A stretch of 64,000 bases of DNA from Yponomeuta sedellus (lineage: Eukaryota > Arthropoda > Insecta > Lepidoptera > Yponomeutidae), in contig OW203725.1 in NCBI GenBank assembly GCA_934045075.1, positions 20,780,214 through 20,844,213 of the forward strand, read 5' to 3'. The stretch's first letter is position 1. Every line of letters starts with the position of its first letter. Positions 45,824 to 58,700 of this stretch are shown in pieces. Made by a program: the position numbers and the translations under genes. A model generated the notes under the pieces. The model searched no databases and was not told the DNA's origin. It worked only from the letters and a program-made list of their open reading frames with translations.

Positions 45824-47159
45824 TTCACGTCAGTGTTGTCCTACCGCGCTCTACAAGCACGCGGAAGTTGTACAGGACTAAGTATTCTATGTAGGACTGC
45901 TGTACGACAAGCTGTCAAGGTTGCATGCAGAGAATGTTATTGCGTCCACCCATTCTAATTGTTTACCTCGAGCTTTAGCACTTCAACTACCACAATAAAT
46001 ACAATGTATCGATAAGATAAGCCACTGAAACCACGTTCACGATAGACAAATATTTATAAAACACGAGGAGGTAACTTTATACGCTCTAATTCAATGCCTG
46101 TAACAGGTGTAATTTGGATTTACCTCTGTCAGATCCATAATTGTTTAGTTGCTCGTCATCCCGTGACACCTGAGTTATAATGGACGATGCGTCCATTTAA
46201 ACATTTGCTTTGGGTCCAATTACAAACGGCAACGGAGTTATTGTAAAATACTAACACCATATAACAATTTTTTTATCACTTTTATCTTACAAAATGGCAG
46301 GCTCCGACTCCAAGCAAATACCAAATTTCAGTTCTACCAACCTTAGAGAAAAGAAGCTTTTTATTTTTGTCTCTTGTACTCAGCCGCACTAAAAGTAGAG
46401 AGAAAATGAAACAACAAATAACATTTTTCTGTCAGGTTGTTACACATGTCCGTTTTGAACGGAAAGGCATTCAAAAACTGCATTTAAAAATTCCAAAAAC
46501 TATAATTTTGTTCAAAAAAACTAGTGTTTCTTTAATACCTACAAATTAATTACGTAATATAGATGTAAAAAAGTATAAAGCTAGGTTACTAATAATAATT
46601 AATGGTTAATGTCACGATATATACCTTCTTTAAAATTATACAGAATCTAAGAATCTAACTTATTTAATCCGAAAATGATGTGTTAGGTTCAGATTATGCT
46701 ATAGGGTCGGTGAGCCTGTTCTTTGCACAGAGCAAAGTGTTCAGTGGTACGGGCTTTATACCCGGCTCGACTATACTCGGCCCGGCTTGGTCATCGACAT
46801 GCTGTGTAAAAGACCCGGCTCTCCACAACAATCTAGCGCATGTCGTCATTATGTGAGTCGTTGCATGGAATTTAGTATTTAATGTAGTTACAACCGTATT
46901 GTATAACACGCCGCATTAAAAAAACATCGCTCTAATTTAATGTAATTTAATGTAATTTTATGTAATTTAATGCCTCATGCATGTTCAGCCACATTTTGGA
47001 TTGAGATGAAATACATTACGCTGTAAAAGCGGCTTCAGTAACTTGAATCCCACATACAAACGGGCGCATCGTCCACACCGTGCTTTATAAGTTTAAGTTA
47101 TCGCCGCAAGTGTCAGCCAAGTGTGAATCAGCTCTAGCAAAGAGTCCAAACCGTATAAA

Positions 47160-47240
47160 TGGCATGGATAGCCAGAGGTTGCGGGTTCGAATCCCGGCAT
47201 GGGTGAAAATTTTTAGCCTCTAAATAGGTTTTTAAATAAT
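47160..47240 (+). repeat. Internal-tRNA SINE, 3' part only
   Basis: Starts in the anticodon arm (GGATAGCCAGAGGTTGCGGG) and runs into the AGCCTCTAAATAGG tail; the leader is missing. Confidence 0.6.
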
Positions 47241-47419
47241 TATTTTTATAACATAATATTATTTTTAATCCTTGGTAGGTACGTGAGTCTTACTCGCACT
47301 TAAGCGACCCGATTTTTTTGTTTATTTGTTACACTTTATTGCACAAGATACTTTTTATATAAACATTTTTTTTAGGTTCCGGCTCTTGTATTCACTTGCC
47401 GGCACAAAACACACAACTA

Positions 47420-47455
47420 CAAACAAACAAACAAACAAACAAACAAACAAACAAC
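47420..47455. repeat. (CAAA)n microsatellite
   Basis: Eight or so ACAA units in a row; simple repeat between CTDSP and RNGTT. Confidence 0.85.
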
Positions 47456-48389
47456 AACTACAAAGCCGTGTTAGGACTGCAAATTATTGACCAATACTGT
47501 CAAAATGTCTTCTTGAATACTGTCTTCACACGAAGTGGGATATTTTTTCACATTTGGTTGCATATTGTTTCAGATTTGCTGTGGATAGAAACTTCATTTA
47601 GTGCGTCTTCACAAGGACCGAATCTAACACATTGACCACGCAACGAAGTTGTCAATTCAGTTCACAGACTACAGTCTTTAATTTTCCACTAATTTTCAGA
47701 CAAACATTGAGGTGTTACTATTTTAAAGTTATTTTGGACGATTTTATATTTTCAAAATACCAAAAAAACTGTAATATGATATTGTGATAATAATAAAAGT
47801 ATTACCAAAAGTTACAATACGATTTGGTAAATGGTTATCTACCATGATTTATTTGTAAAAAAAAATTTAAAACCAACAGAACCTTCCCAAAAAGATTTGC
47901 AAAAGTGAGACATCGTAATTTATGTGAAGCAGAAGTCCTAATATAATGCTGTTAGTCCTGTTTGCGTGACTGATAAAAACCATTAAGACCTCAGAGAATT
48001 ACGTCTATAAAAATAATAAATCACAATAGAGACAAAAATCCACTACCCCTTCCATATCGTGGGTTAGCAGGACGAAAATACTATCTAGTATTTAGCTCGC
48101 CTTTGCAAAAATGTATTTTTAGTGCAATAAAGAATTTTCATTCATTCGTTCAAAAAACAAAAACTAAAATACCTTACCAAAAACCCGACAGCTGAGCATT
48201 AAGTACTAAGCAGGGGACCTAAATTCATCAATGGGACTCATTTTCACTCTAACTCAAGAGGTCCCTAGGAGGTTCCGCCTCCGAGTTAATGCTCAGTAAT
48301 CGGGTTTCCGGTTATTTTTATCCAACTGCGCTAAAACGAATGTACCTAACTTTTTTCAAATATCTTTTTTTTTCCTTTCTCTTTCCCGT

Positions 48390-48860
48390 ATTATTTGAGG
48401 CCGGCCTTCCGTGTTATGCGTCTCCAGTCAGCTTGGTCCTAAATCGTTTCTTTGTTCATATTTACCAAGGACATCCATATAATTCGGGGTCTTCCTAATC
48501 TTCGAGTTTAGTTTCGATATCTAGCACTTTTCTGGTCGTGTGATGTTTCTGACATGATCCAGCGTAGTTACACCACCTGCCCACCTGAGCATCTTCATCT
48601 CTGCGCAGTGTAATTCATCTTCGAGCTGCTTTTTGAGTGTCCATCATTCTGCTGCGTGTATCATAGCCGATCTCAAAGCTGATTTGTATAGTCATCCCTT
48701 TATGCATACAGATATTCAGCTGTCGCCATAGCTCGCCGGATAGCTATCTCCATTTCATCCACCTGGTATTTATGTAATAGGTGATATCAGTGTCTTATTT
48801 TCTACTGACCCATCTTTACTGATGATTAAACCTAAGTACCTAGGTACCTACTTGAAGTGA
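48390..48860 (-). pseudogene. Decayed LINE reverse transcriptase C-terminus
   Basis: The minus strand, with stops and frame changes, reads LGLIISKDGSVENK, LYKSALRSAMIHAAE and then LHCAEMKMLRWAGGVTTLDH. The Y-x-A-x-R-P/S-A-x-x-x-x-A-E and C/AEM.MLRW pattern is the region after the RT palm in RTE/Jockey-like LINEs of insects. It is a remnant with no intact frame. Confidence 0.65.
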
Positions 48861-49132
48861 TTTACATTTTTAGCTGGGTGTTCTGCAGACAGATGGTATG
48901 TTGTGTTTGCTGTTGATGCCACTAAAGTTGCAATACGTTCGCTCGGTCTTCTCTCTAATTATTCAAGACCAACCTTAACCCTTACACGATATGGGACATC
49001 AATTAATACTTTATTATGGACGCCTAGCAATTCGAGTGAACTACTTTCCGTACTTAATACGGGAATTTATTTGTATCAAGTTGGCATCCCTAAAATGTCA
49101 TTTTTATTTTTCAATCTTCGTCGTCGTGCCGT

Positions 49133-49140
49133 GCCGTGCG
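49133..49140. repeat. 8-bp target duplication, left (GCCGTGCG)
   Basis: Identical to 52355-52362 on the other side of the fold-back element. Confidence 0.8.
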
Positions 49141-50325
49141 TAGAGTTGTGATTCTACCCGGGTATTTACCCGAAATGGGTAGATTCGCGGGAATATTCCC
49201 ATTGAATCTACCCGACGGGTATTTATGAGGGTAAATACGTTTATTGGTGTTTTCGTTCGCTAAAATAGATTGCATTAGCGTTAAATCCATTTTTACTCAC
49301 GAGCAACAGGACTATATTCAATATCTTTCATTCTTTTTTGACGAAAGAACGAAATAAGTATATTTCAAGAAAATAAAATTTTTGTGATGGAATTATTTCA
49401 TGAATTATTGAGAGATTGTTAAAGATTCTTACTTAGTAATCATCCGCCCGAGAGTAAATAACCATAAATACCAGTTTCTACTGAGTTTTTAACGAAAACT
49501 GACAGTAAATATTTTTAATTTGTTTTTTACAGTAAAATCTTTAAGTTAGGGTCTTATTTGATCGGTATTGATGAGATCTTTAATTAAACTTGAGGAGCAT
49601 GTTCTGATGATAGCGCTGGAAGGTGTGTATGGGATCTCCTCAACGAATAGCAGCAGACCATTTGAGTTTGTACTTATTCGATTAGTATTTATGAGATCTT
49701 TGTTGAAACTTGGTGACAAGTTCTTAGATGGCACAGCAAAGTACCCAAATTCTAGTGCCATCATCAGACCCTTCAGACACTAGATCTTCACAACGGATAG
49801 TAGGAAACTATTCGAGTTTCGCCTTATTTAATCTGTATTATTGAGATATTTAGCAGAACTTTCTGATAAGATCTGATTACGGCAAAGTAAGATGATTATA
49901 GTTAGATCTGGGAAAAAGAACGTGGTTACAGGATCTCCTAAACGGAGAACCTAGAATGATTCATATTCATTTATTTTATGATATTCATTTATTTGATTTC
50001 AATAAAATCAAATTATTACACACCCGTATCGCGTACGCAGAGATCAGCGTTTGCCACTTGCCATGATCCTGACAGATCTTTTTCGCTTTATCAACATTTG
50101 TTACTAAAAATCAAATTATTGAAATATTTTTGCAGTATTTCAAAAGTTTGTCTCAAATAATGGAGTCCTAGTAAAGAATAAATATTGAATTATATTTCAA
50201 TTGGGTCAGAAACTTTTTTTACATTATTGTATTATCATTTGATTTCACTATAAACATGGCAACATTGACAAAGGATAAATAACAAAAATAAGTATCTGTT
50301 TGCTCAAATAAGTCATTAACTTATG

Positions 50326-50490
50326 AACCTATTTAGAGGCTAAAAATTTTACCCATGCCGGGATTCGAACCCGCGACTTCTGGCTATCCGTGCCAGCGCT
50401 CTTTCCAACTGAGCTAATGGGCGACTCACCGGCATCAGTGAAATTTCGAACCTCTCTGTACAATATTCTCTGTATTACGTAGAGGGAGCG
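50326..50490 (-). repeat. Internal-tRNA SINE in the left arm of the fold-back element
   Basis: Full minus copy (tail, cloverleaf, leader to CTCTGTATTACG). Its mirror copy is at 50765-50935. Confidence 0.75.
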
Positions 50491-50574
50491 ACATCTGGCA
50501 AAGTAATTTGCATCACTTGCAGCCCTGTGTACCTACTTTGCAATTATTGCAACACATGATTATACTATTTTTAT

Positions 50575-50700
50575 TTTTAATGCACTAAGCCATGCTAAGG
50601 ACAATTTTAAAAACCTATTTAGAGGCTAAAAACGAACCCGTGACTTCTGGCTATCCGTGCCAGCGCTCTTTGCAACTGAGCTAATAATGGGCGACTCACC
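50575..50700 (-). repeat. Internal-tRNA SINE piece in the centre of the fold-back element
   Basis: Tail and part of the tRNA body, with about 25 bases missing around the T arm. It is not mirrored, so it sits in the asymmetric centre. Confidence 0.6.
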
Positions 50701-50764
50701 TAACTGCAAAGTAGGTTCTACCCGGGGCTGCAAGTTATGCAAATTACTTCAGCCAGATTTCGCT

Positions 50765-50935
50765 ACCTGTACGTAATACAGAGAATAGTGTAAAGAGGTT
50801 CGAAATTTCACTGATGCCGGTGAGTCGCCCATTAGCTCAGTTGGAAAGAGCGCTAGCATGGATAGCCAGAGGTCGCGGGTTTGAATCCCCGCATGGGTGG
50901 AATTCTTAGCCTCTAAATAGGTTCATAAGTTAATG
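50765..50935 (+). repeat. Internal-tRNA SINE in the right arm of the fold-back element
   Basis: Mirror of 50326-50490: leader TACGTAATACAGAGAATAGT, body GCCCATTAGCTCAGTTGG, tail AGCCTCTAAATAGGTTCATA. Confidence 0.75.
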
Positions 50936-51016
50936 ACTTATTTGAACAAACAGAAATTTAGTTATTTATGCTTTGTCAATGTTTATAGTGAAATCAAATG
51001 ATAATACAATAATGTA

Positions 51017-51233
51017 ACATTTTTTATGCCACACCTGGCAATAAAGTGGCTTTTTCCGCACGCTGCGCGTACGAAAAAAGCAGCTTTCTGGCCAAGTGTA
51101 GACATAAAAAGATGTAGACAATACAGGAGGTAATAAAGAAAGCTCTCGATCGCATATTTACGTCCCTCGCTTGCAGCTCGGGTCGCAAACTTCTGCGATC
51201 TCGGCCTTTCTTTGTATTACCACCCTAGTTGTG
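51017..51233. mobile_element. 217-bp insertion present only in the right arm
   Basis: The left arm has no counterpart; there the sequence runs on without a break. TAATGTA flanks the insert on both sides (51010-51016 and 51234-51240), as expected of a target duplication. The insert holds an internal near-palindrome from ACACCTGGCAATAAAGTGGC to GGCCAAGTGT. Confidence 0.65.
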
Positions 51234-52354
51234 TAATGTACTATTTCTGACCCAATTGAAATATAATTCAATATTATTATTCTTTACTAGGACTCTATTA
51301 TTTGAGACTAACTTTTGAAATACTGCAAAAATATTTAAATAATTTGATTTTGAGTAACAAATGTTGATAAAGCGAAAAAGATCTGTCAGGATCATGTCAA
51401 GTGGCAAACGCTGATCTCTGCGTACGCGATACGGGTGTGTGAATATGTTACGGTATGTTATGTTTTTTGTTAATTTGATTTTATTGAAATCAAATAAATG
51501 AATATCATAAAATGAATATGAATCATTCTAGGTTCTCCGTTGAGGAGATTCTGTAACCACGTTCTTTTTCCCAGATCTAACTAACTAATCACCTTACTTT
51601 GCCGTAATCAGATCTTATCAGAAAGTTCTGCTAAAGATCTCAATAATACAGATTAAATATGGCGAAACTTGAATAGTTTCCTACTATCTGTTGTGAAGAT
51701 CTAGTGTCTGAAGGGTCTGATGATGGCACTAGATTTTGGGTACTTTGCTGTGCCATCTAAGAATTTGTCACCATGTTTCAACAAAGATCTCATAAATACT
51801 AACTGAATAAGTACAAACTCAAATGGTCTACTGCTATCCGTTGAGGAGATCCCATACACACCTTCCAGCGCTATCATCAGACCATGCTCCCCAAGTTTAA
51901 ACAAAGATCTTATCAATACCGATCAAATAAGACCCTAACTAAAAGATTTTACTGTAAAAAACCAATTAAAAATATTTAGTGTCAGTTTTCGTTAAATACT
52001 CAGTAGAAACTGGTATTTATCGTTGTTTACTCTCGGGCGGATAATTAATAAGTAAGAATCTTTAACAATCTCTCAATAATTCATGAAATAAGTCCATCAC
52101 AAAAAAGTTATTTTCTTGAGATATACTTATTTCGGTCTTTCGTCAAAAAAGAATGAAAGATATTGAATATAGTCCTGAGGCTCGTGAGTACAAATGAATT
52201 TAACGGTAATGCAATCTATTTTAGCGAACGAAAACACCAATAAACGTATTTACCCACATAAATACCCATTTCGGGTATTTACCCGGGTATTTACCCGTTT
52301 TGGGTATTTACCTGGGAATATACCTTTCGGGTATATTCCCGCGACCCAACTCTA

Positions 52355-52362
52355 GCCGTGCG
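52355..52362. repeat. 8-bp target duplication, right (GCCGTGCG)
   Basis: Matches 49133-49140. Confidence 0.8.
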
Positions 52363-52593
52363 TGTCAATCAATCTATTCTGTGATGATTCCCACAATTTG
52401 TGATTTGGTAATTTGGTTTGCTGGTTTGCAATGGTATTTTGTGGTAAAACAATCATCTAATTGATGATGAAGTATTACTGTTGAAGTGATAATACGAACC
52501 TCGAGTTTACTTGAAGCTGTGTCGCGGTTTTTAACTAATGCGTTTCTTAGTGATTGATTCTGTCGTTTAATTGAGCTGAAAGAACGCTTCGCG

Positions 52594-52779
52594 ATGTCTC
52601 ACCGAGATTCGGGGCCTTTGCCTAACAGATGGCTTAATTGTCCCAGGAAGGCCAGTGGCTTGATGGCGGGAAAGTTTTTGGCTTTCAAGACTCCTTTGGG
52701 GCCGAATTTCAACGACAAAGTGCCGGAGGAAAACAGATTTACACCTTCCATGTTGTTTGTCTATATGAAGAGCCTAAAG
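52594..52779 (+). CDS. RNGTT: RNGTT exon 1: triphosphatase start
   Basis: Starts ATG in GCGATGTC context and reads [20 protein letters not shown], then [20 protein letters not shown], as in animal capping enzymes (the NRWLNCPR segment). Donor AAG|GTTGGT is weak. Ends in phase 0 after YMKSLK. Confidence 0.93.
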
Positions 52780-55700
52780 GTTGGTTTTGATTTGTTTATT
52801 GATAGAACTTTTGAACTTGTTGTGAGCGCATGTGTTTATAGATACTGCTGATAGGTAGGTATATAGGTAGCGGTTTAGCACGCTGACTGTGCAACCGAAG
52901 GTCTCGGGTTCGATCCCCGGCCGGATCAAACTAGGAAACGAACTTTTCTAGCTTGTCTCGGGTCTTGGATGTTATCTATGTATTTATTGTATGTATTAAA
53001 TCTATCGTTGAGTTAGAACCTATAACACAAGTCATTTAATTGTACTTAGTATAGGGCTAACAAGATCTGTGTAATATGTCCATGAATATTTATTTATTTA
53101 TATATACATACAGGGCAATATCTTTTCATCTACTATCTTCTCTTTACCCAACTAATGTGGGTCCTGCATAATCTACTGATGAATCTACCGCCGCCCCTAC
53201 TGTAACCACCAACCCCATATTTGAATTATTTCAATGGTTTATATATTTTCATGTTACGATGAAGTGAACAGCATAATAATCAAATAAGGTATTTTAAATA
53301 AAACTTGTTGCTTACTAAACACGAAAACTACGTTTCCTATTTGTGTGTATCGTTTATGTTGATGTCACCATACTTCAGACCAAAGAGCTTTAAATTTAAG
53401 TCAAGATGGAACTTGCAGCAAGCAGCCTATACCTGTGAGTCTAGAAGTCTGAACTCTGCACATGAGTTCCTTATATTGTAGGTTAGCATTAAAAAAGGAT
53501 TCTTGATAAATCATCCTCTAAAAGATCCAGTAGGTATAAAATTTGTATGGATGGCATTTCAGACATATGTTGCTGATACAAAATATGTAGCGAATACTTT
53601 ATTGTAGAAAAAAAGGAAAATACATTAAATAAAAAAACATATTGACAACTTCTGTGGCCCAGCGGTAGTGCCTCTGCCTACCATGCAAGAGGTCCTGGGT
53701 TCGAATACCCGGCTGGGTACAAAAAAAACCCCAGGTCTTGGATGTTTACATGTTTGTGATGTCGCTGTTTCTGGTTTCCACAACGTATCATATCCTAGTG
53801 TGGGGCCAGAAGCAATGTATGTGCCTGTATATAAATGTTATGTTATTAATATTCTAATAAACTTAAAATAAAATAGTCTTATACAACAGTCTGTGGTCAT
53901 ATTACGAAAAGAAAAGACTACAAAGAAATTACAGAAATAAATAAATAGAGCACATGATTAGTGTTCTAAGAAATGCCTATTAAGTCGGCATATAAATTTG
54001 CTGACAAACTTATGATCCACACTGGACACACACATATAGAAAGAAATTCAGTTAGTGCTGTCTTTAAATATGTTTCATTACTATATACAGTTAAGCCTGC
54101 ATAGTCCCTACTGTGTTTCTAGATGAAGCTGGGACTGTGGGTGGACCTTACGAACACAAGCCGGTTCTACGACAAGCAGGAGGTCGAAGATATGGAGTGC
54201 AAATACATTAAACTGTCATGTCGCGGGCATGGGGAAACACCAAGTGTGGAACAAACAAAGTAAATACTCTAGAGTATTTATTCATGTAAGGTTACATACT
54301 TATAATGAACACCGGACGTTCTTGCTATGTCAAGATGTTAGATAGGCTGGCTGGAGTAAACTGACAGCTCCACTACGTACAATGGCCCAATCATGAGGCT
54401 AAGTGCGGAAATCTCAGGTCTAACTATGTCAAGATGTTTTCCTTAATCCTTAGTGCTACTAAAAATTCACAATAGTTAGAATCACAGAAAACATAGGTGT
54501 GTTTCCATGTTTGTGATGTCCTTGCCCCGTTACCACAGCATAGGGTATGCTAATCTGAGACTAGGACAAGTTATTATCTTGTGTGGTAGTGGTGTTAACA
54601 CAGTTTTCAGTACATGCCAAATTCAAACCAACAGCTTATCAAATGTGACATAAGCATTATACAACTGCTTATTAACAAAATTAAACATTATTAGGAACAT
54701 AACTGTGTACTTACAACTTAGATTTAGCAATTATGAGTATGAATATGAACATCTACAAACGGGAACGGTGGTAGAAACCCCGGCTTCTTAATCGGAGCCC
54801 TTGGGTTCGAATCCCAACATATACCATGACTTTGTTTTCCAAGTTAATTACACTTGTGAATTATAGTAGCAATACCACTCGCTAGCGGTGAAGGAAAACA
54901 TTGTGAGGAAACCCTAGTGTCTGAAGTGTTAACATATAACTTTGTGCTCGCTACGTACATTAGCCCAATTATCACCCTAAGTGCAGAAATCTCAGGTCTG
55001 ACTAATTAACTATCTAAAACCGGATCTCGTGCTTTTATTGAGCAGGTGATACAAGAGCTGAGGATATAAAGCACTTCAATGAAAAATCTGATCCTGTTAA
55101 ATTCTTACTGTTCGTTATGTATTTTCAGAGAATTCATACACCAAGTGAGCCGTTTCATAAGCCAGAAGCCGTTAGAGGTGATTGGTGTACACTGCACTCA
55201 TGGGTTCAACCGCACTGGCTTTCTGCTGGTGTCCTACATGGTGGAGCAACTGGACTGCAGTGTTGACGTTGCCATACAGGAGTTTGCAAACATGAGGTAA
55301 GTATATCGTCTCACACAGAACTTTAAGTGAGAACGAATTGTGGCTTTTGATAATCGCTTGATACAAAATCATACATAGAATGGGAAGAGCATGCTCTTGA
55401 AACCACCTGGAGCTATCAAACCACCCTACCAGGCAGGGGCTAGTTCAGAGATAATTCTGGATGAACTGGAAATATTATCCTGATGAAGGATCTAAGATTG
55501 AATAATAAAATCATTTTTTTCCATAATTGCTCTACTCTTTACTGGACTAAGTATATTGGTGAATGGTATATATACTTGTCCGAAATAGTCGATGAAATAA
55601 TGGCATAGTCATACATATTAATCACGCCGGCAAAACGGTACAATAAAATGATAAAAAAAATTGTTTTTGGTTTTTTATCGTCTACACCGTAGTATAGAGT

Positions 55701-58700
55701 ATAGTTGTGTTGGTCGTTTGAAAATCTTCTGGGTTTAGAAAGATGATGTGATTTTTTTATTTAGGGTTCCCTTTGGAAAATATTAAGCTATGAAGCGCAA
55801 TTTTTTGCCGAGTTGGTCGTCCCATCCTCTCCCGGCTAAACGGCTCATTGTAAAAACGTGAAAAAATCCGGGTAGTATAATAAATTTAAATAAACATATA
55901 GCGAAAACTAGAGTGCGTTTCACATTATAGTTCCTTTCAAGAAATTCTTATCGCCATGTAATAGAGACTATATTTGCTAAATCCAAGAGACTTATTTCGT
56001 GAAACGCACTTTACCACGGCTAAGTATGAGCTTTAAAGTTAATAAGTAATAGGCGACCAACTTATATGTATATTGAAAATAGTGTTGATGGAGTTGTTAA
56101 TTCTGTAAAACAGATACAACCCGCTCTGTCTACGGAACCCTACACTGCACGTGTACCACGCGCATTTGTGCAGGTTTTTTTTTCTCTGCAACGTAAAGTT
56201 GTACTTTAGAGTTCCTACAATTAACATTCTAGTCTTTCACAATTTGTCATCATCATCATTTCTCAGCCCACTGCTGCCCACTGCTGGGTATAAGGCTTTT
56301 TCCCCAAATGGCACCTCTCACAATCATTGCCAGCCGCCTTCCCGGATCCGCACCGACTCAATGACATCTTCCGACCATCAGGCCGCTGGCCTGCCCACCG
56401 ACTTTCTAGTTTGTCGGTTAAAGATACGATAAAATATCTCAATTGAGAAAAGAATGTTACTTTGGTTTCTTGTGGAGCGGATGAAGGAAGAAAGATTGAC
56501 GAAACAAATATATATTGCGAATGTGAGAGGAAGGGGCGATAAGGGACGTCCGAGGCGGACATACTTCGACCAAATAGGAGATGAATTAGCGAACAGGAAG
56601 ATAAAAAGTACCCGGAACCTGCGTGCGTGCATGAAACGACTTATGAACGAAGCTGATGTGTCAGGATCGTGGCAAGTGGCAGTCCCTGGTCTATGCCTAC
56701 CCCTCTGGCATACAGGCGTGAGGTTATGTTGTATTATATAATTTCTTAATTTTGCAGGCCACCAGGCATATACAAGCAGGATTACCTCGTGGAGCTATTT
56801 AGACGGTACGACGACCCGGAATACACTCCTGCAGCACCTATGAAGCCTGATTGGTGCATTGGTATGTCCAGTCACACTTTCTTTTCTCTGTAAAGACGTA
56901 CTATTATACCTCACCGATTAAGAGCAAACAGGGAACTTCCAAAAATAGATTGAAATGGCGTTGCTTTCATACCATTCATAAAAACATTATTTACCGAGAT
57001 AAATAATGTTTTTATGAAATTCATAAAGCTACTATAACATAAAGGATTATCTAGATGACAATGAGGTCTGGAATTAAAGCCAGTACAATGTATGAGTTCT
57101 ATGTTTTATAATAATTATGTAAACTATGTTAATTAAGGACTTTGAAAAGACTAAGTTTGGAGTTTTTTGTCTATTTTTTCTCCAAAATGATCTAGATTTT
57201 GAAATGGACACCTAGTTTGAATTGTAACGTTCATTAAGCCGCAGCTTCTGCGCTACTTTGAATAAAACCTTTTCATTTCATATGAAAAGTATTAGTCGTA
57301 GAGAAAACAATTGAGTATTTCAGTTAGTTAGACCTGAGATTGCTGCACTATTTCTATGTTGCTGAGGTATGTTAATACTTCAGACACTAGGGTTTCCTCG
57401 CGATGTTTTCCTTCAAGCTTAGCGAGTGGTACTGCTAGTAGCTTAGAAAACAAAGTCATGGTACAGCCGGGCTCGAACCCACTACCCAAATACCAATTGA
57501 GAAGCCGGCTATATGAGTAAGGGAATCCAAGGAACAACACCACAGTCACTCAGACTCTTCACAATTATTTCGTTTACCGTTTTTGAGTGATATTGCTGTA
57601 AATACAGTAATGCACATGAATATTAAAATGCACAGACTATTAAGCATCCGATTAATCTTTTGTTGTATTACTTTGTAGAGGAGGAAATCGATTACGATGA
57701 CGATGACGCGCCGAGCAACTCGAGCTCTTCACAATCACAACCACAAAACTCTTCTTCCAAGTAAGTGTTATCTGGAAAGCCCAATTATCACACTGACGAC
57801 AGCTTGAATTCATCTCCATGCTTTTACTATAAACTAAATAAAGTGTTCTCTATCTATCTAGATCTTACCGGCCAAAAATATAATCTGTCCAACATAAATA
57901 CTATATACAAATCCTGTGTAATCTGCCAAACCAGCCAAGCCAGACTCTCTTAGTACATGTTTTTTCATATTTTATTTTAATTAACATCAATCTCTTTCAG
58001 AGATCAGCTCGCCTTTGTACCTATTATTTCTCATGTGATTTTATGTGTGTGTTTATTAGACCAGTTTTATAATGATCCTAATCCTACGCAAGACCAACAC
58101 ACATCGACAACCTTCCTACAATTCTCTCAAAATAATCACAAACATTTGTCCGACTGTTTACCAGTTCTACCGGGGACTTTACAGCGTACTACATTCGGTA
58201 GTAGGGCCGCAGACGTGTCTGGCACTTTGCTTGGCAGGGTATGCTTGCGATACAATTAACTAGTTGCCTTGCTTTAACTCGTAGATACAATACCTGCACA
58301 CCTAATTCTTCTTCCAGCTTGAAACGCTTTTGAGAAGCCTCATGATGAAACTTTCTCTGTGGGCTGATGTTGCGTGCCTCACGATGTCTCGCCATTCCCC
58401 TCGGCTTTGATACATTCATGCCCACAGTGGACTTAACTTTGTCCACCAACTACCCACCATAGCTCTGTCCAAATTATACAGTTAAAATTGCACGCTAAAT
58501 GAGTATTTCTCACGAGAGCCCCTTCCGCAGCCACAAGCCTCACAAGGGCAAGGGACGGCGCGAGACGACGCACAAGAAGGCGACCTTCATGCCGGGCGTG
58601 CGTGGAGTCGAGCCGTTCAACACGCAGCCGCGACTCAGCGAGATACAGAAGAAGACGCAGGAGTATTGCGAGTGGGGAAGCACAGGGTTCGTACTAATTT

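Larger units (their letters stand above)
45830..48380. other. CTDSP-RNGTT intergenic region, CTDSP side
   Basis: The CTDSP promoter should lie here, within the first few hundred bases right of 45830, but no core element can be named. Small TAATTTAATG-type 10-base tandem units lie at 46935-46975. Apart from repeat pieces listed separately, nothing was recognised. Confidence 0.4.
49141..52354. mobile_element. Fold-back hAT-like element, 3.2 kb palindrome
   Basis: Begins TAGAGTTG and ends CAACTCTA, with a perfect 8-bp duplication GCCGTGCG on both sides. Eight-base duplications are the hallmark of hAT transposons. The two halves, about 49141-50555 and 50695-52354, are inverted copies through their whole length, with scattered differences. 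Subterminal GGGTATTTACCC-type motifs repeat at both ends. Each arm holds an inverted copy of a GATCTTTAATTAAACTTGAG / GATCTTTGTTGAAACTTGGT unit repeated about every 115 bp, a LINE scrap, and an internal-tRNA SINE. No transposase frame is present; the 70-codon frames at 49568-49783 and 51701-51916 are the same arm repeat read on opposite strands. Confidence 0.8.

Noticed and set aside
46124..46138. Five-codon first exon of CTDSP (minus strand)
   Set aside because: Good ATG and donor, but it ends in phase 0, whereas the acceptor at 45817 needs phase 1. Not used in the gene model.
47420..47455. Direct-repeat array as CRISPR-like
   Set aside because: A 4-base microsatellite without spacers, in animal DNA.
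49568..49783. 71-codon frame repeated at 51701-51916
   Set aside because: Apparent conservation arises because the two are inverted arms of one palindromic element; no domain is recognised.
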